Shown here: piece after piece, positions 55,690-64,000 of the stretch
How the letters are laid out: every line of letters begins with the position of its first letter
Numbering within the stretch: the first letter of the stretch is position 1
DNA from: Bordetella flabilis
GTDB lineage: Bacteria; Pseudomonadota; Gammaproteobacteria; Burkholderiales; Burkholderiaceae_B
Direction of reading: 5' to 3'
DNA: 64,000 nucleotides
NCBI RefSeq assembly: GCF_001676725.1
Contig: NZ_CP016172.1
Span: 3,472,001 to 3,536,000, forward strand
Program-made: the position numbers and the translations under genes
The notes under the pieces: generated by a model
What the model was told of the DNA's origin: nothing
Database searches by the model: none
Seen by the model: the letters and a program-made list of their open reading frames with translations, nothing else

Positions 55690-57444
55690 ATGGCAAGCGC
55701 ACCCAAGTCGAACATACCCACGCCGTTCCACGACCATGCCCGACTGCGCAGACGCGGCCTGTATTGGCTGACGCCGGTCCTGGTGCTCATACTCTATATA
55801 TGTGTAATGGGCGTATTCTTCTGGCTGCAACGCATCCACGACGATAGCGTCATGTTCGTGACGATCGATCAGGAGATGCGGCAGCAGCGCCTGATATGGG
55901 TCGTGCTGGCGCTGTCCTGCGTCATCGTCATCAGCCTGCTCATGCTGTGGCGGTACACGCGCTTCCGCTCGCATGCCGAGGCCGCTCTAATCGCCGAAAC
56001 CGGCTTTCGGCGCGCCATGGAAAACTCCATGTCCACCGGCATGCGGGTGCTCGACATGGAAGGCCGCATCGCCTATGTGAACCCGGCCTTCTGTCGCATG
56101 ATCGGATGGAACGAGGCCGACCTGCTCGGCCGCAGCCCGCCCTTTCCGTACTGGGTCCCGGGCCGGCACGACCAGCACCAGCATACCCTCGACATCCTGA
56201 TGTCCGGCAAGACGCCCAGCAGCGGCCTCGAGGTCGAGGCCCAGCGGCGCGACGGATCCCGCTTCACGGCGCGCATGTATGTGTCGCCGCTGCTGGACCC
56301 GAACGGCAACCAGATCGGCTGGATGACGTCGATGACCGACATCACCGAGCCCAAGCGCATCCGCGAAGCCCTGACCGCGGCGCACGAACGCTTCATGACG
56401 GTGCTGGAAGGCCTGGACGACGCAATCTCCGTGACGGCCGATACGCACGACGGGCTGGAGCTGCTGTTCGCCAACCGCACGTACCGGCGCGTCTTCGGCG
56501 CCCAGACGGGCGGCCACGACGAACTGCTGGCCGGCCGGCGCGGCCGCTTCACCGACGAGTCGGTCGAGGTGTTCTCGCCGTCGGTGCAGCGCTGGTTCGA
56601 GGTGCACCACCGCATGCTGGCCTGGACCGATGGCCGGCGCGTGCGCCTGCAGGTCGCGCGCGACATCACCGAGCGGCGCCAGCACGAAGAAGCTTCCCGC
56701 GTCCAGCAGGAAAAGATCCAGCTGACCAGCCGCCTGACCACCATGGGGGAAATGGCCTCTTCCCTGGCGCATGAGCTGAACCAGCCGCTGACCGCGATCT
56801 CCAACTACAGCATGGGCGCCGTGGCGCTGGTCAAGGCGGGCCATACCAACCCGCGGATGCTGCTGCCCGCGCTGGAGAAGGCCGCGGCCCAGGCCGAGCG
56901 CGCCGGCAAGATCATCAGCCGCATCCGCGAATTCGTGAAGCGCAGCGAGCCGCGCCGCCAGCGCGTGGCCATCGCCGGCATCGTCGACAACGCCATCGGC
57001 TTCGCCGACATCGACGCGCGCAAGCGCCGCATACGCATCGAACGCTTCGTGCCGTCCAACGCGCCCGACGTGCTGGCCGATCCCATCCTGATCGAGCAGG
57101 TACTGCTGAACCTGCTGAAGAATGGGTTGGAAGCGATGGACGGCAGCGACTCCGATGAGCTCAAGGTCGCCGTCATCCTGCATGACCAACATATCGAAGT
57201 CGCCGTCGTGGACCGCGGCCATGGCCTGGCCGATCCCGAGCGCCTGTTCGAACCGTTTTTCAGCACCAAGGCCCAGGGTCTGGGCATGGGGCTGAACATC
57301 TGCCGTACCATTATCGAGTCGCACCACGGCCGCCTGTGGGCGGATCCCAACCCGGCAGGCGGCACGATCTTCCGCTTCACCCTGCCTTGCGCGGCGCCAC
57401 AAGCGCAGTCGCAGACTGACCAGTCCGAGGAGCTTCACGCATGA
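55690..57444 (+). CDS. PAS-domain sensor histidine kinase
   Basis: This 584-residue membrane kinase has two helices (about 22-44 and 67-88) with a very short periplasmic loop, then PAS/PAC sensor domains (about 98-235 and 240-335). A HisKA domain follows with the phospho-histidine in SLAHELNQPLTA (about 360), then a HATPase domain (NLLKNGLEAM; DRGHGL; GLGMGLNICRTII). The short loop suggests membrane or cytoplasmic sensing, e.g. redox state. It overlaps the regulator gene by 4 bases. Confidence 0.94.
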   Translation: MASAPKSNIPTPFHDHARLRRRGLYWLTPVLVLILYICVMGVFFWLQRIHDDSVMFVTIDQEMRQQRLIWVVLALSCVIVISLLMLWRYTRFRSHAEAALIAETGFRRAMENSMSTGMRVLDMEGRIAYVNPAFCRMIGWNEADLLGRSPPFPYWVPGRHDQHQHTLDILMSGKTPSSGLEVEAQRRDGSRFTARMYVSPLLDPNGNQIGWMTSMTDITEPKRIREALTAAHERFMTVLEGLDDAISVTADTHDGLELLFANRTYRRVFGAQTGGHDELLAGRRGRFTDESVEVFSPSVQRWFEVHHRMLAWTDGRRVRLQVARDITERRQHEEASRVQQEKIQLTSRLTTMGEMASSLAHELNQPLTAISNYSMGAVALVKAGHTNPRMLLPALEKAAAQAERAGKIISRIREFVKRSEPRRQRVAIAGIVDNAIGFADIDARKRRIRIERFVPSNAPDVLADPILIEQVLLNLLKNGLEAMDGSDSDELKVAVILHDQHIEVAVVDRGHGLADPERLFEPFFSTKAQGLGMGLNICRTIIESHHGRLWADPNPAGGTIFRFTLPCAAPQAQSQTDQSEELHA

Positions 57445-58067
57445 ACACCCCCAATCCGTCGAGCACGGTATTCATAGTCGATGACGACGAAGCGGTGCGC
57501 GATTCGCTGCGCTGGCTGCTGGAGGCCAACGGATACCGCGTGCGCGCCTATGCCAGCGCGGAAAGCTTCCTTGAGGACTACGACCCCAACCAGGTCGGCG
57601 TGCTCATCGCGGATGTCCGCATGCCCGGCATGACGGGCCTGGAACTGCAGGAACAGCTGATCGCGCGCAAGGCGCCCTTGCCCATCGTGTTCATCACCGG
57701 CCACGGCGACGTGCCCATGGCGGTGACCACCATGAAGAAAGGCGCCATCGATTTCCTGGAAAAGCCCTTCAACGAATCCGACCTGCGCGAGATCGTCGCC
57801 CGCATGCTGGAGCAGGCCACGCAGCGCGTGTCCAAGTTCCAGGCCCAACGCGACCACGAGGCCATGCTGGCGCGCCTGACCGCGCGCGAGCAGCAGGTCC
57901 TGGAGCGTATCGTCGCCGGCCGCCTGAACAAGCAGATCGCCGACGACCTTGGAATCAGCATCAAGACCGTGGAAGCGCACCGCGCCAATATCATGGAGAA
58001 GCTGGAAGTCACGACCGTGGCCGACCTGATGAAGGTGGCCCTGGCCAAACCCGAGGCGCACGCATGA
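57441..58067 (+). CDS. FixJ/NarL-type response regulator
   Basis: This 208-residue regulator has a receiver ([11 protein letters not shown], phospho-acceptor D58 in [10 protein letters not shown], Thr in FITGHGD, Lys in EKPF) and a LuxR-type helix-turn-helix ([37 protein letters not shown]). It is partner of the kinase just upstream. The stop overlaps the folD start by 4 bases. Confidence 0.95.
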   Translation: MNTPNPSSTVFIVDDDEAVRDSLRWLLEANGYRVRAYASAESFLEDYDPNQVGVLIADVRMPGMTGLELQEQLIARKAPLPIVFITGHGDVPMAVTTMKKGAIDFLEKPFNESDLREIVARMLEQATQRVSKFQAQRDHEAMLARLTAREQQVLERIVAGRLNKQIADDLGISIKTVEAHRANIMEKLEVTTVADLMKVALAKPEAHA

Positions 58068-58912
58068 CCGCACGCATTATCGATGGTTCGGCGCTGTCCC
58101 TGCGCATCCGCGACGACGTCGCGCGCCGCGTGGTCGAACTGGCGAAGCAAGGGGTGCGCCCGGGCCTGGCCGTGGTCCTGGTCGGGGACAACCCGGCGTC
58201 CCAGGTCTATGTGCGCAACAAGGTGATGGCCTGCGAAAAGGCCGGCCTGCATTCCGTGAAGGAACAGTATCCGGCCACCATGAGCGAGGCCGAACTGCTG
58301 CAGCGCATCGCGGTGTTGAACGGCGACCCCACCATACACGGCATCCTGGTGCAATTGCCCCTGCCGTCGCACATGGACGCGCACAAGGTGATCGAAGCCA
58401 TCGCGCCGGAGAAAGACGTCGACGGCTTTCATATCAGCAATGCCGGCCTGCTGATGACGGGGCAGCCCTTGTTCCGCCCCTGCACGCCATATGGCGTCAT
58501 GAAGATGCTGGAATCCGAACGGGTGCCGCTGCGCGGCGCCGAGGCCGTCATCGTCGGCGCCAGCAATATTGTCGGCAAGCCCATGGCCATGCTGCTGCTG
58601 GCGGCCGGCGCCACCGTGACGCTGTGCAACTCCAAGACGCGCGACCTGCGCGCGCAGACGCGGCGCGCCGACGTGCTGGTCGTGGCGACCGGCAAGCCGG
58701 GCATCGTCACCGGCGACATGATCAAGCCGGGCGCCGTGGTGATCGACGTCGGCATCAACCGCGGCGAGGACGGCAAGCTGCGCGGCGACGTGGACTTCGA
58801 TTCCGCCGTCCAGGTGGCGGGTGCCATCACACCGGTGCCGGGCGGGGTCGGCCCCATGACCATCGCCATGCTGCTGGTCAATACGGTCGAAGCAGCCGAA
58901 CGCCTGCGCTGA
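58064..58912 (+). CDS. folD: Methylenetetrahydrofolate dehydrogenase/cyclohydrolase FolD
   Basis: This 282-residue bifunctional one-carbon enzyme has [14 protein letters not shown] with the catalytic lysine, the conserved [13 protein letters not shown] and the C-terminal [16 protein letters not shown]. Its start overlaps the response regulator stop, so it appears to be translated with the two-component system. Confidence 0.97.
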   Translation: MTARIIDGSALSLRIRDDVARRVVELAKQGVRPGLAVVLVGDNPASQVYVRNKVMACEKAGLHSVKEQYPATMSEAELLQRIAVLNGDPTIHGILVQLPLPSHMDAHKVIEAIAPEKDVDGFHISNAGLLMTGQPLFRPCTPYGVMKMLESERVPLRGAEAVIVGASNIVGKPMAMLLLAAGATVTLCNSKTRDLRAQTRRADVLVVATGKPGIVTGDMIKPGAVVIDVGINRGEDGKLRGDVDFDSAVQVAGAITPVPGGVGPMTIAMLLVNTVEAAERLR

Positions 58913-59151
58913 CCGGCGCCACTCCCGGCGCCGAACGCGGCACCGGAGGCGCCTCATCCCCCGGCTTGCAGGGATGGATCGACGCGGCAGGCGCACCGGC
59001 GTGGTTGGGAGCCTTGTCGCCACGCTCCCCGCACGGAGGCGCCGCGCCATTGCAGGATCACCGACCGCCACACTGCCGCGCAGGCGGCCTTGCAACCTTC
59101 GGCCTGCGACTCCATCTAAACTGCATCGTTGTTTTTCTGATCGAGCCCAAT
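58913..59151. other. Gap between folD and prlC, no gene seen
   Basis: The 239-base stretch is GC-rich and contains no credible coding sequence. The last 40 bases are more AT-rich and probably hold the prlC promoter. Confidence 0.5.
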
Positions 59152-61224
59152 ATGAGCGTCAATCCGCTACTCGCCCCCGTGGAAGACCTGGTCGACTACG
59201 CCGCCATCAAGCCGGAGCACGTCGTGCCCGCCATGGACGCCCTGCTGGCCACGGCGCGCCAGGCGGTGGACCGTGCCGCGGACCCGGCGCTGCCCGCCAC
59301 CTGGGAGGCGGTCGTGGAGCCGCTGGATGCGACCTCCGAGCGCCTGTGGCGAGCCTGGTCGGTGGCCGGCCACCTGAACGCGGTGGTCAACACGCCGGAG
59401 CTGCGCGAGGCCTATAACGCCGCGCTGCCCAAGGTGACGGAGTTCTCGACCTGGGTGGGCCTGCACGAAGGGCTGTACCAGCAGTACCAGCGGCTGCGCG
59501 CCACGCCCGCCTTCGCGCAATGGAGTCCGGTGCGGCAACGCATCGTCGAGCTGGCATTGCGCGATTTCCGTCTCAGCGGCGTGGAGTTGCAAGGCCAGGC
59601 GCGCGAGCGCTACGCGGAGATCTCGGACCGCGAGGCCCAGACATCGCAGAAGTTCTCCGAGAACGTCCTGGACGCCATCGACGCCTGGTCCCTGGTGATC
59701 GAAGACGAAACCCGGCTGCGCGGCGTTCCCGCCGACGTGAAGGACGCCGCACGCCAGGCGGCGGAGGCGGCCGGCAAGCAGGGATGGCAGTTGACGCTGA
59801 AGATGCCCTGCTATCTGCCTGTCATGCAATACGCGCAGGATCGCACGCTGCGCGAGGCGATGTATCGCGCCTACGGCACCGTGGCGTCCGAACAGGGCGA
59901 CGACCGCTTCGACAATTCGCCGCTGATCGAGGAGCTGCTTGCCCTGCGGGCGGAAGAATCGCGGCTGCTGGGCTTTCGCAACTTCGCCGAACTTCGCCTG
60001 CAGACCCGCATGGCCCGCAGCGCCGAACAGGTGATCGGCTTCCTGCGCGACCTGGCCGGCCGCGCCAAACCCTACGCCGAACGCGACCTGGCGCAATTGC
60101 GCGACTACGCCAGGCAGGAACTGGGCCTGGACGACCTGCAACCCTGGGACATCGCCTATGCGTCCGAGCGCCTGCGCGAAGCGCGCTACGCCTACTCGGA
60201 GGACGAAATCAAGCAGTACTTCACGGAGCCGCGCGTCCTGGCGGGCCTGTTCGAAGTGATCGAGACCCTGTTCACGGTACGGCTGCGCGAGTTCCCGGTA
60301 TCGGCCTGGCACGCGGACGTACGAGGCGTGCGCGTGGAACGGCCCGACGGCGAACTGGTGGGTTACCTGTACCTGGATCTCTACGCGCGCGCCGGCAAGC
60401 AGGGCGGCGCCTGGGTCGACAGCGAGCGCAGCCGCCGCCTGGCATCGGGCACGCTGCATACGCCGGTCGTCTACCTGACATGCAACTTCTCGCGGCCCAA
60501 CGGTGGCAAGGCGGCCCTGCTCACCCATGACGACGTGATCACGTTGTTCCATGAAACCGGCCATGCGCTGCATGCCCTGCTCTCCGAAGTCGACGAACCC
60601 GGCGCGGCCGCCTTCGCGAGCGTCGAGTGGGACGCCATCGAACTGCCCTCGCAGTTCATGGAAAACTTCTGCTGGGAATGGCCGGTGGTGCAGCGCCTGT
60701 CCGCGCATGTCGACAGCGGCGAACCCCTGCCGCGCGCCCTTTTCGACAAACTGCTGGCCGCCCGCAATTTCCAGAGCGGCATGCAGACCGTGCGCCAGAT
60801 CGAGTTCGCGCTGTTCGACATGCTACTGCACGACCGTGGCGAAGGCGCCGGCATACAGGCGGTGCTGGACCTGCTTGCGCAGGTGCGCCGCGAGGTTGCC
60901 GTATTCACGCCCCCGGCGTGGCACCGCATGCCGCACAGCTTTTCGCACCTGTTCGCCGGCGGCTACGGTGCGGGCTACTACAGCTACAAGTGGGCCGAAG
61001 TGTTGTCGGCGGACGCCTACGAGGCCTTCGAGGAAGCCGCGTCCGCACAAGCCGACGCCGGGCGGGGCACGCTGGACGCGGCCACGGGCGATCGCTTCCG
61101 GCGGGAGATCCTGGCGGTGGGCGGTGCCCGTCCCGCGGCGGATTCCTTCAAGGCGTTCCGCGGCCGCGAACCGCGCATCGACGCACTGCTGCGCCATAGC
61201 GGCATGACGACCCTGCAGGACTGA
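59152..61224 (+). CDS. prlC: Oligopeptidase A (M3 family)
   Basis: This 690-residue cytoplasmic zinc peptidase has the HExxH motif HETGHALHALL (about 466) with the downstream glutamate in EWDAIELPSQFMENF. It degrades short peptides, including cleaved signal peptides. I chose the ATG at 59152 (MSVNPLLAPVEDL). A much longer upstream frame is a shadow of folD. The SCO-family gene follows 4 bases later. Confidence 0.95.
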   Translation: MSVNPLLAPVEDLVDYAAIKPEHVVPAMDALLATARQAVDRAADPALPATWEAVVEPLDATSERLWRAWSVAGHLNAVVNTPELREAYNAALPKVTEFSTWVGLHEGLYQQYQRLRATPAFAQWSPVRQRIVELALRDFRLSGVELQGQARERYAEISDREAQTSQKFSENVLDAIDAWSLVIEDETRLRGVPADVKDAARQAAEAAGKQGWQLTLKMPCYLPVMQYAQDRTLREAMYRAYGTVASEQGDDRFDNSPLIEELLALRAEESRLLGFRNFAELRLQTRMARSAEQVIGFLRDLAGRAKPYAERDLAQLRDYARQELGLDDLQPWDIAYASERLREARYAYSEDEIKQYFTEPRVLAGLFEVIETLFTVRLREFPVSAWHADVRGVRVERPDGELVGYLYLDLYARAGKQGGAWVDSERSRRLASGTLHTPVVYLTCNFSRPNGGKAALLTHDDVITLFHETGHALHALLSEVDEPGAAAFASVEWDAIELPSQFMENFCWEWPVVQRLSAHVDSGEPLPRALFDKLLAARNFQSGMQTVRQIEFALFDMLLHDRGEGAGIQAVLDLLAQVRREVAVFTPPAWHRMPHSFSHLFAGGYGAGYYSYKWAEVLSADAYEAFEEAASAQADAGRGTLDAATGDRFRREILAVGGARPAADSFKAFRGREPRIDALLRHSGMTTLQD

Positions 61225-61228
61225 CGCC

Positions 61229-61864
61229 ATGCCAGCCCGCATACTCCGGCCCTTCGCGGCACTGTACGGCACCCGCCTGCTCGCCGCCATGGCCGGGCTG
61301 GCGCTGGCGGCGACGCTCAACGTCGCCGCCGCGGCGCCCGCCTTCTATGACGTGCGCAACCATCTGCCCGACCTGAAGTTCAGCCTGTCGGGCGCCAATG
61401 GCCGCACCGTCACGCAGGACGACGTCAGGGGCAAGACGGTATTGCTCTTTTTCGGCTATGCCAGTTGCCCTGACGTCTGCCCGACCACCATGGCGCAGCT
61501 CACCGACGTACTGTCCCGCCTGGGTGACGCGGCCAGCGATGTGCGGATCCTGTTCGTCAGCGTGGACCCGCATCGCGACACCCCCGACCTATTGCAAGCT
61601 TATGTGAACGCGTTCAACAACAATGCCATCGGCTTGACCGGTACGGAACGGCAGATCGCCGACCTGGCGCGGCGCTACCGCGTCTCGTACCAGATCGACA
61701 AGCCCGCGCCGGGCGCCTCGCCGGAGAACTACAACGTTACGCACAGCCGGGGGGTTTACGTATTCGATCGCGGCGGCCAGGCCCGCCTGCTGCTGTCGGA
61801 CAGCGGGTCCACGGAGCAAATTGTTGATGCGCTGCGGAAACTCATCGAGGGTACGCGGCGTTAA
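61229..61864 (+). CDS. SCO1/SenC-family copper/thiol protein
   Basis: This 211-residue membrane-anchored or periplasmic protein has an N-terminal hydrophobic segment (about 18-36) and a thioredoxin fold. The CPDVCP copper/redox motif is at about 81-86, FVSVDPHRDTPD follows, and the ligand histidine lies in NVTHSRGVYVFD (about 172). SCO proteins help deliver copper to cytochrome oxidase CuA or protect against redox stress. No oxidase genes are close by. Confidence 0.93.
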   Translation: MPARILRPFAALYGTRLLAAMAGLALAATLNVAAAAPAFYDVRNHLPDLKFSLSGANGRTVTQDDVRGKTVLLFFGYASCPDVCPTTMAQLTDVLSRLGDAASDVRILFVSVDPHRDTPDLLQAYVNAFNNNAIGLTGTERQIADLARRYRVSYQIDKPAPGASPENYNVTHSRGVYVFDRGGQARLLLSDSGSTEQIVDALRKLIEGTRR

Positions 61865-61972
61865 AACAACAGGGCAAATAGTTGTTACACGCCCCGGACC
61901 GCCGGCCCTGTCCCCCGCCGCTATGATGCCCCTGTTGTTTTCCCTTTGACGCGTACACGAAAGGAGCACCAT

Positions 61973-62224
61973 ATGGACATCATCATCATGATCATCGTGG
62001 GTTTCATCGTCGGGCTGATTGCGCGTGCGCTCATGCCAGGCGACCAATCCATGGGCATTATCCTGACATCCATCCTAGGCATCGTCGGTGCCGTGGTGGC
62101 GGGTTTCATCGGCCGTACATTGGGCTGGTACGGGCCCGGAGAGCCGGCAGGATGGATTGCCGCCGTCGTCGGTGCCATCATTGTGCTCTTCGTGGTCGGC
62201 ATGTTTACGCGTCGCCGCGCCTGA
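61973..62224 (+). CDS. GlsB/YeaQ/YmgE-family small membrane protein
   Basis: This 83-residue protein has three hydrophobic helices (IIIMIIVGFIVGLIARALM; ILTSILGIVGAVVAGFIG; WIAAVVGAIIVLFVVGMF) and a basic C-terminus. The family was called transglycosylase-associated, but no enzymatic function is established and it is often stress-induced. The ATG at 61973 has AAGGAG upstream. A strong terminator follows. Confidence 0.9.
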   Translation: MDIIIMIIVGFIVGLIARALMPGDQSMGIILTSILGIVGAVVAGFIGRTLGWYGPGEPAGWIAAVVGAIIVLFVVGMFTRRRA

Positions 62225-62252
62225 CATCGACGGCTCGCCGCCGTACCCGACC

Positions 62253-62284
62253 CAAAGCGCTGCCGCCGGCAGCGCTTTGTTTTT
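62253..62284 (+). terminator. Rho-independent terminator after the GlsB-type gene
   Basis: A perfect 12-bp stem (CAAAGCGCTGCC / GGCAGCGCTTTG) with a 3-base loop is followed by TTTTT. Confidence 0.92.
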
Positions 62285-62427
62285 GGCGTCCGGTTCTGAC
62301 ATTGCCTGCTCGCCCCGCCCATGCGGCTGCCCTGCCGCGGCGGCATGCGGCCGCCGCTCGAGGCAGCCGGCGGGCCATCCGGCGTGCCCGCCGCGGCCGG
62401 GGCCGGCACGCCGCCACGCCAGCCAGG

Positions 62428-63846
62428 CTACGCGGCCGCACCCAGCGCGACACCGCCCTCGCGCACCTGCGCATCGGCATCGCGCAGCGCCGTCCGCAGC
62501 CCTTCCTCCACCACGGGGTGGTAGAACGGCATCTCCAGCATGCGCGCCACGGTCAGCTCCTGCTGCAACGCCCAGGCCAGCAGGTGCGCCAGGTGCTCGA
62601 CGCTCGGGCCCACCATTTCCGCGCCCAGGAAACGGCCCGTGGCACGGTCGGCGTACACGTGCAGGCGGCCCTTGTTCTTCAGCATCACGCGGGAACGGCC
62701 CTGGTTGGCGAAGTCGACTTCTCCGGTCACGAACGTGCCTTCGGGCAGGCGGTTGAATGGCGTTCCAACTATCGCGATCTGAGGGTCGGAAAACACCACC
62801 GCCATCGGCGCGCGCCGCCGTCCCGGACGGACGTCCGGAAAGCGCGCGGCGTTGTCGCCCGCGATGCGGCCTTCGTCCGAGGCTTCATGCAGCAGCGGCA
62901 ATTCGTTGTTGGCGTCGCCCGCCACGAAAATGGATGAGCGGCCCGCCTGCATGGTGTAGCGGTCGAACTCCGGCACCCCGGCCGGGCTCAGCTTCAGGCT
63001 GGTGTTCTGCAAGGCCAGCCCGCCCAGGTTGGGACGGCGGCCGGTCGCCACCAGCACATAGTCGAAATGCTCGGTGCGCTCGGTGTTGTCCAGGGCCACG
63101 TAACGCACGCGGACCTGGTCGCCCTCGCGCGTCGTTTCCAGCACGCGCGCATCCGGATCCAGGTAGAACTCATCCTGGAAGGCCTTCTTCGCGCTGCGCC
63201 GCACCACCGGGTCGGTGATGCCGCCCACGCTGCCGCTGACGCCGAAGACGCGCACGCGCACGCCCAGCCGCGCCAGCGACTGCCCCAGCTCCAATCCGAT
63301 CACGCCGGGCCCGAACACGGCCACGCTGCGCGGCAGGTCATCCCAATAAAACACATCGTCATTGACGACCAGGCGGTCTCCCAGGGCCTGGAACGGCGGC
63401 GGCACCGCCGGCGTCGAACCGGTGGCGATCACGACGCTCTTGGCATGGATTTCGGTATGGTCGCCCACGCGCAGAACCGTATCGGAGACGAAGCTTGCAT
63501 AGCCGCGCAGCTTGTCCTCGGCCGGGATGTTTTCCACGCCTTCCAGAACGAAGCCCACGAAGCGGTCGCGTTCGCGCTTGACACGGTCCATGACCTCGCG
63601 TCCGTCCACGCGCACCTTGCCATCCAGGTGGACGCCGAAGGGGGCGCCATGCGCGGCGGCGTGCGCCGCCTCGGCGGCGGCGATGAGCAGCTTCGAGGGC
63701 ATGCAGCCGACGCGGGCGCAGGTGGTGCCGTATTGCCCGCCTTCGACGATGACGGCGCGCTTGCCGGCGGCCACGGCGGCGCGATAGGCGCCCAGGCCGG
63801 CAGTGCCGGCGCCAATCACGGCGACATCGGTATGCAAGGTTTTCAT
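62428..63846 (-). CDS. Stand-alone dihydrolipoyl dehydrogenase-like flavoprotein
   Basis: This 472-residue class I pyridine nucleotide-disulphide oxidoreductase has FAD motif GAGTAGLGAY, redox-active C43/C48 (TTCARVGCMPSK), NAD-binding FGPGVIGLELGQSLA, second FAD motif IFVAGDANNELPLL, and C-terminal His-Glu in HPVVEEGL (about 441-446). It is separate from any 2-oxoacid dehydrogenase operon and differs from LpdA at 49151 (no lipoyl domain, CARVGC for CLNVGC). It may be an E3 paralogue or another disulphide reductase. Confidence 0.9.
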   Translation of the reverse strand: MKTLHTDVAVIGAGTAGLGAYRAAVAAGKRAVIVEGGQYGTTCARVGCMPSKLLIAAAEAAHAAAHGAPFGVHLDGKVRVDGREVMDRVKRERDRFVGFVLEGVENIPAEDKLRGYASFVSDTVLRVGDHTEIHAKSVVIATGSTPAVPPPFQALGDRLVVNDDVFYWDDLPRSVAVFGPGVIGLELGQSLARLGVRVRVFGVSGSVGGITDPVVRRSAKKAFQDEFYLDPDARVLETTREGDQVRVRYVALDNTERTEHFDYVLVATGRRPNLGGLALQNTSLKLSPAGVPEFDRYTMQAGRSSIFVAGDANNELPLLHEASDEGRIAGDNAARFPDVRPGRRRAPMAVVFSDPQIAIVGTPFNRLPEGTFVTGEVDFANQGRSRVMLKNKGRLHVYADRATGRFLGAEMVGPSVEHLAHLLAWALQQELTVARMLEMPFYHPVVEEGLRTALRDADAQVREGGVALGAAA

Positions 63847-64000
63847 GCTTAATCCCTTATTGGTGCTCGAACGCGGGTACTCGTGCTCGTTGTGGACTTG
63901 CTGTCGTGGACGGCTCGTTGTGGACTGTGTGCCCTGCCCGGGAGCACGGCGCCCGGGCAGGATGGCGGACGCCGGCGCCTCAGGCGAAGCGCGCCTGCAG
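63847..64000. other. Right edge, intergenic
   Basis: There is a strong hairpin without T tail (CCTGCCCGGG / CCCGGGCAGG, 63933-63961) and a 13-base direct repeat CTCGTTGTGGACT. A minus-strand frame ending at 63980 (LQARFA then stop) could be the tail of a gene outside the window. Confidence 0.4.

Noticed and set aside
63980..64000. C-terminal tail (LQARFA, stop) of a minus-strand gene at the right edge
   Set aside because: Only six codons are visible, too few to claim a gene, although the hairpin just downstream would fit a gene end.

Overview
The window looks like a high-GC betaproteobacterial chromosome, most likely Alcaligenaceae close to Bordetella/Achromobacter. The reasons are the gene order flhDC-motAB-cheAW-mcp-cheRBYZ-flhBAF, the flgBCDEFGHIJKL operon, and a pyruvate dehydrogenase locus whose E3 subunit carries its own lipoyl domain. 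This is inference from gene order and protein character; no rRNA or other marker gene is present. No tRNA, rRNA, CRISPR array or intact insertion sequence was seen.

Layout. Bases 1-138 hold a broken piece of a DUF1016/YhcG-type protein. From about 0.37 to 15 kb, all on the minus strand, lie flgB to flgL followed by two chemoreceptor genes with a small lipoprotein between them. The divergent flgA-flgM-flgN genes run to 17 kb. From 34.6 back to 17.1 kb on the minus strand runs the master-regulator, motor and chemotaxis operon: flhDC, motAB, a CheY-like gene, cheA, cheW, a chemoreceptor, cheR, cheB, cheY and cheZ. A 936-base gap with repeats and no gene separates cheZ from flhB, flhA and an unusually long flhF. 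The plus strand then carries fliA (sigma-28) and the flagellin gene. Good sigma-28 promoters are visible before the flagellin gene, flgM and flgK, and a weaker candidate before fliA. The hierarchy FlhDC to FliA to late genes can therefore be read from the DNA.

The most unusual part is 37.3-49.05 kb, directly behind the flagellin gene. It is a tightly packed plus-strand cluster with visibly lower GC. It encodes a 1321-residue fusion (TPR, SPINDLY/OGT-type GT41, FkbM-like and GT2 domains), a TylF-type methyltransferase, RfbF, RfbG and RfbH (making a CDP-6-deoxy-hexose intermediate), an SDR reductase/epimerase, an FkbM methyltransferase, and a transketolase split into N- and C-terminal subunits. 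I infer a flagellin O-glycosylation island that makes a methylated CDP-3,6-dideoxy sugar, possibly with a two-carbon branch added by the split transketolase.

From 49.1 to 64 kb the content is mainly housekeeping: lpdA-aceF-aceE (pyruvate dehydrogenase, minus strand), a divergent PAS histidine kinase and FixJ-type regulator translationally coupled to folD, oligopeptidase A, an SCO1/SenC copper protein, a small GlsB/YeaQ membrane protein, and a second stand-alone dihydrolipoyl dehydrogenase-like gene.
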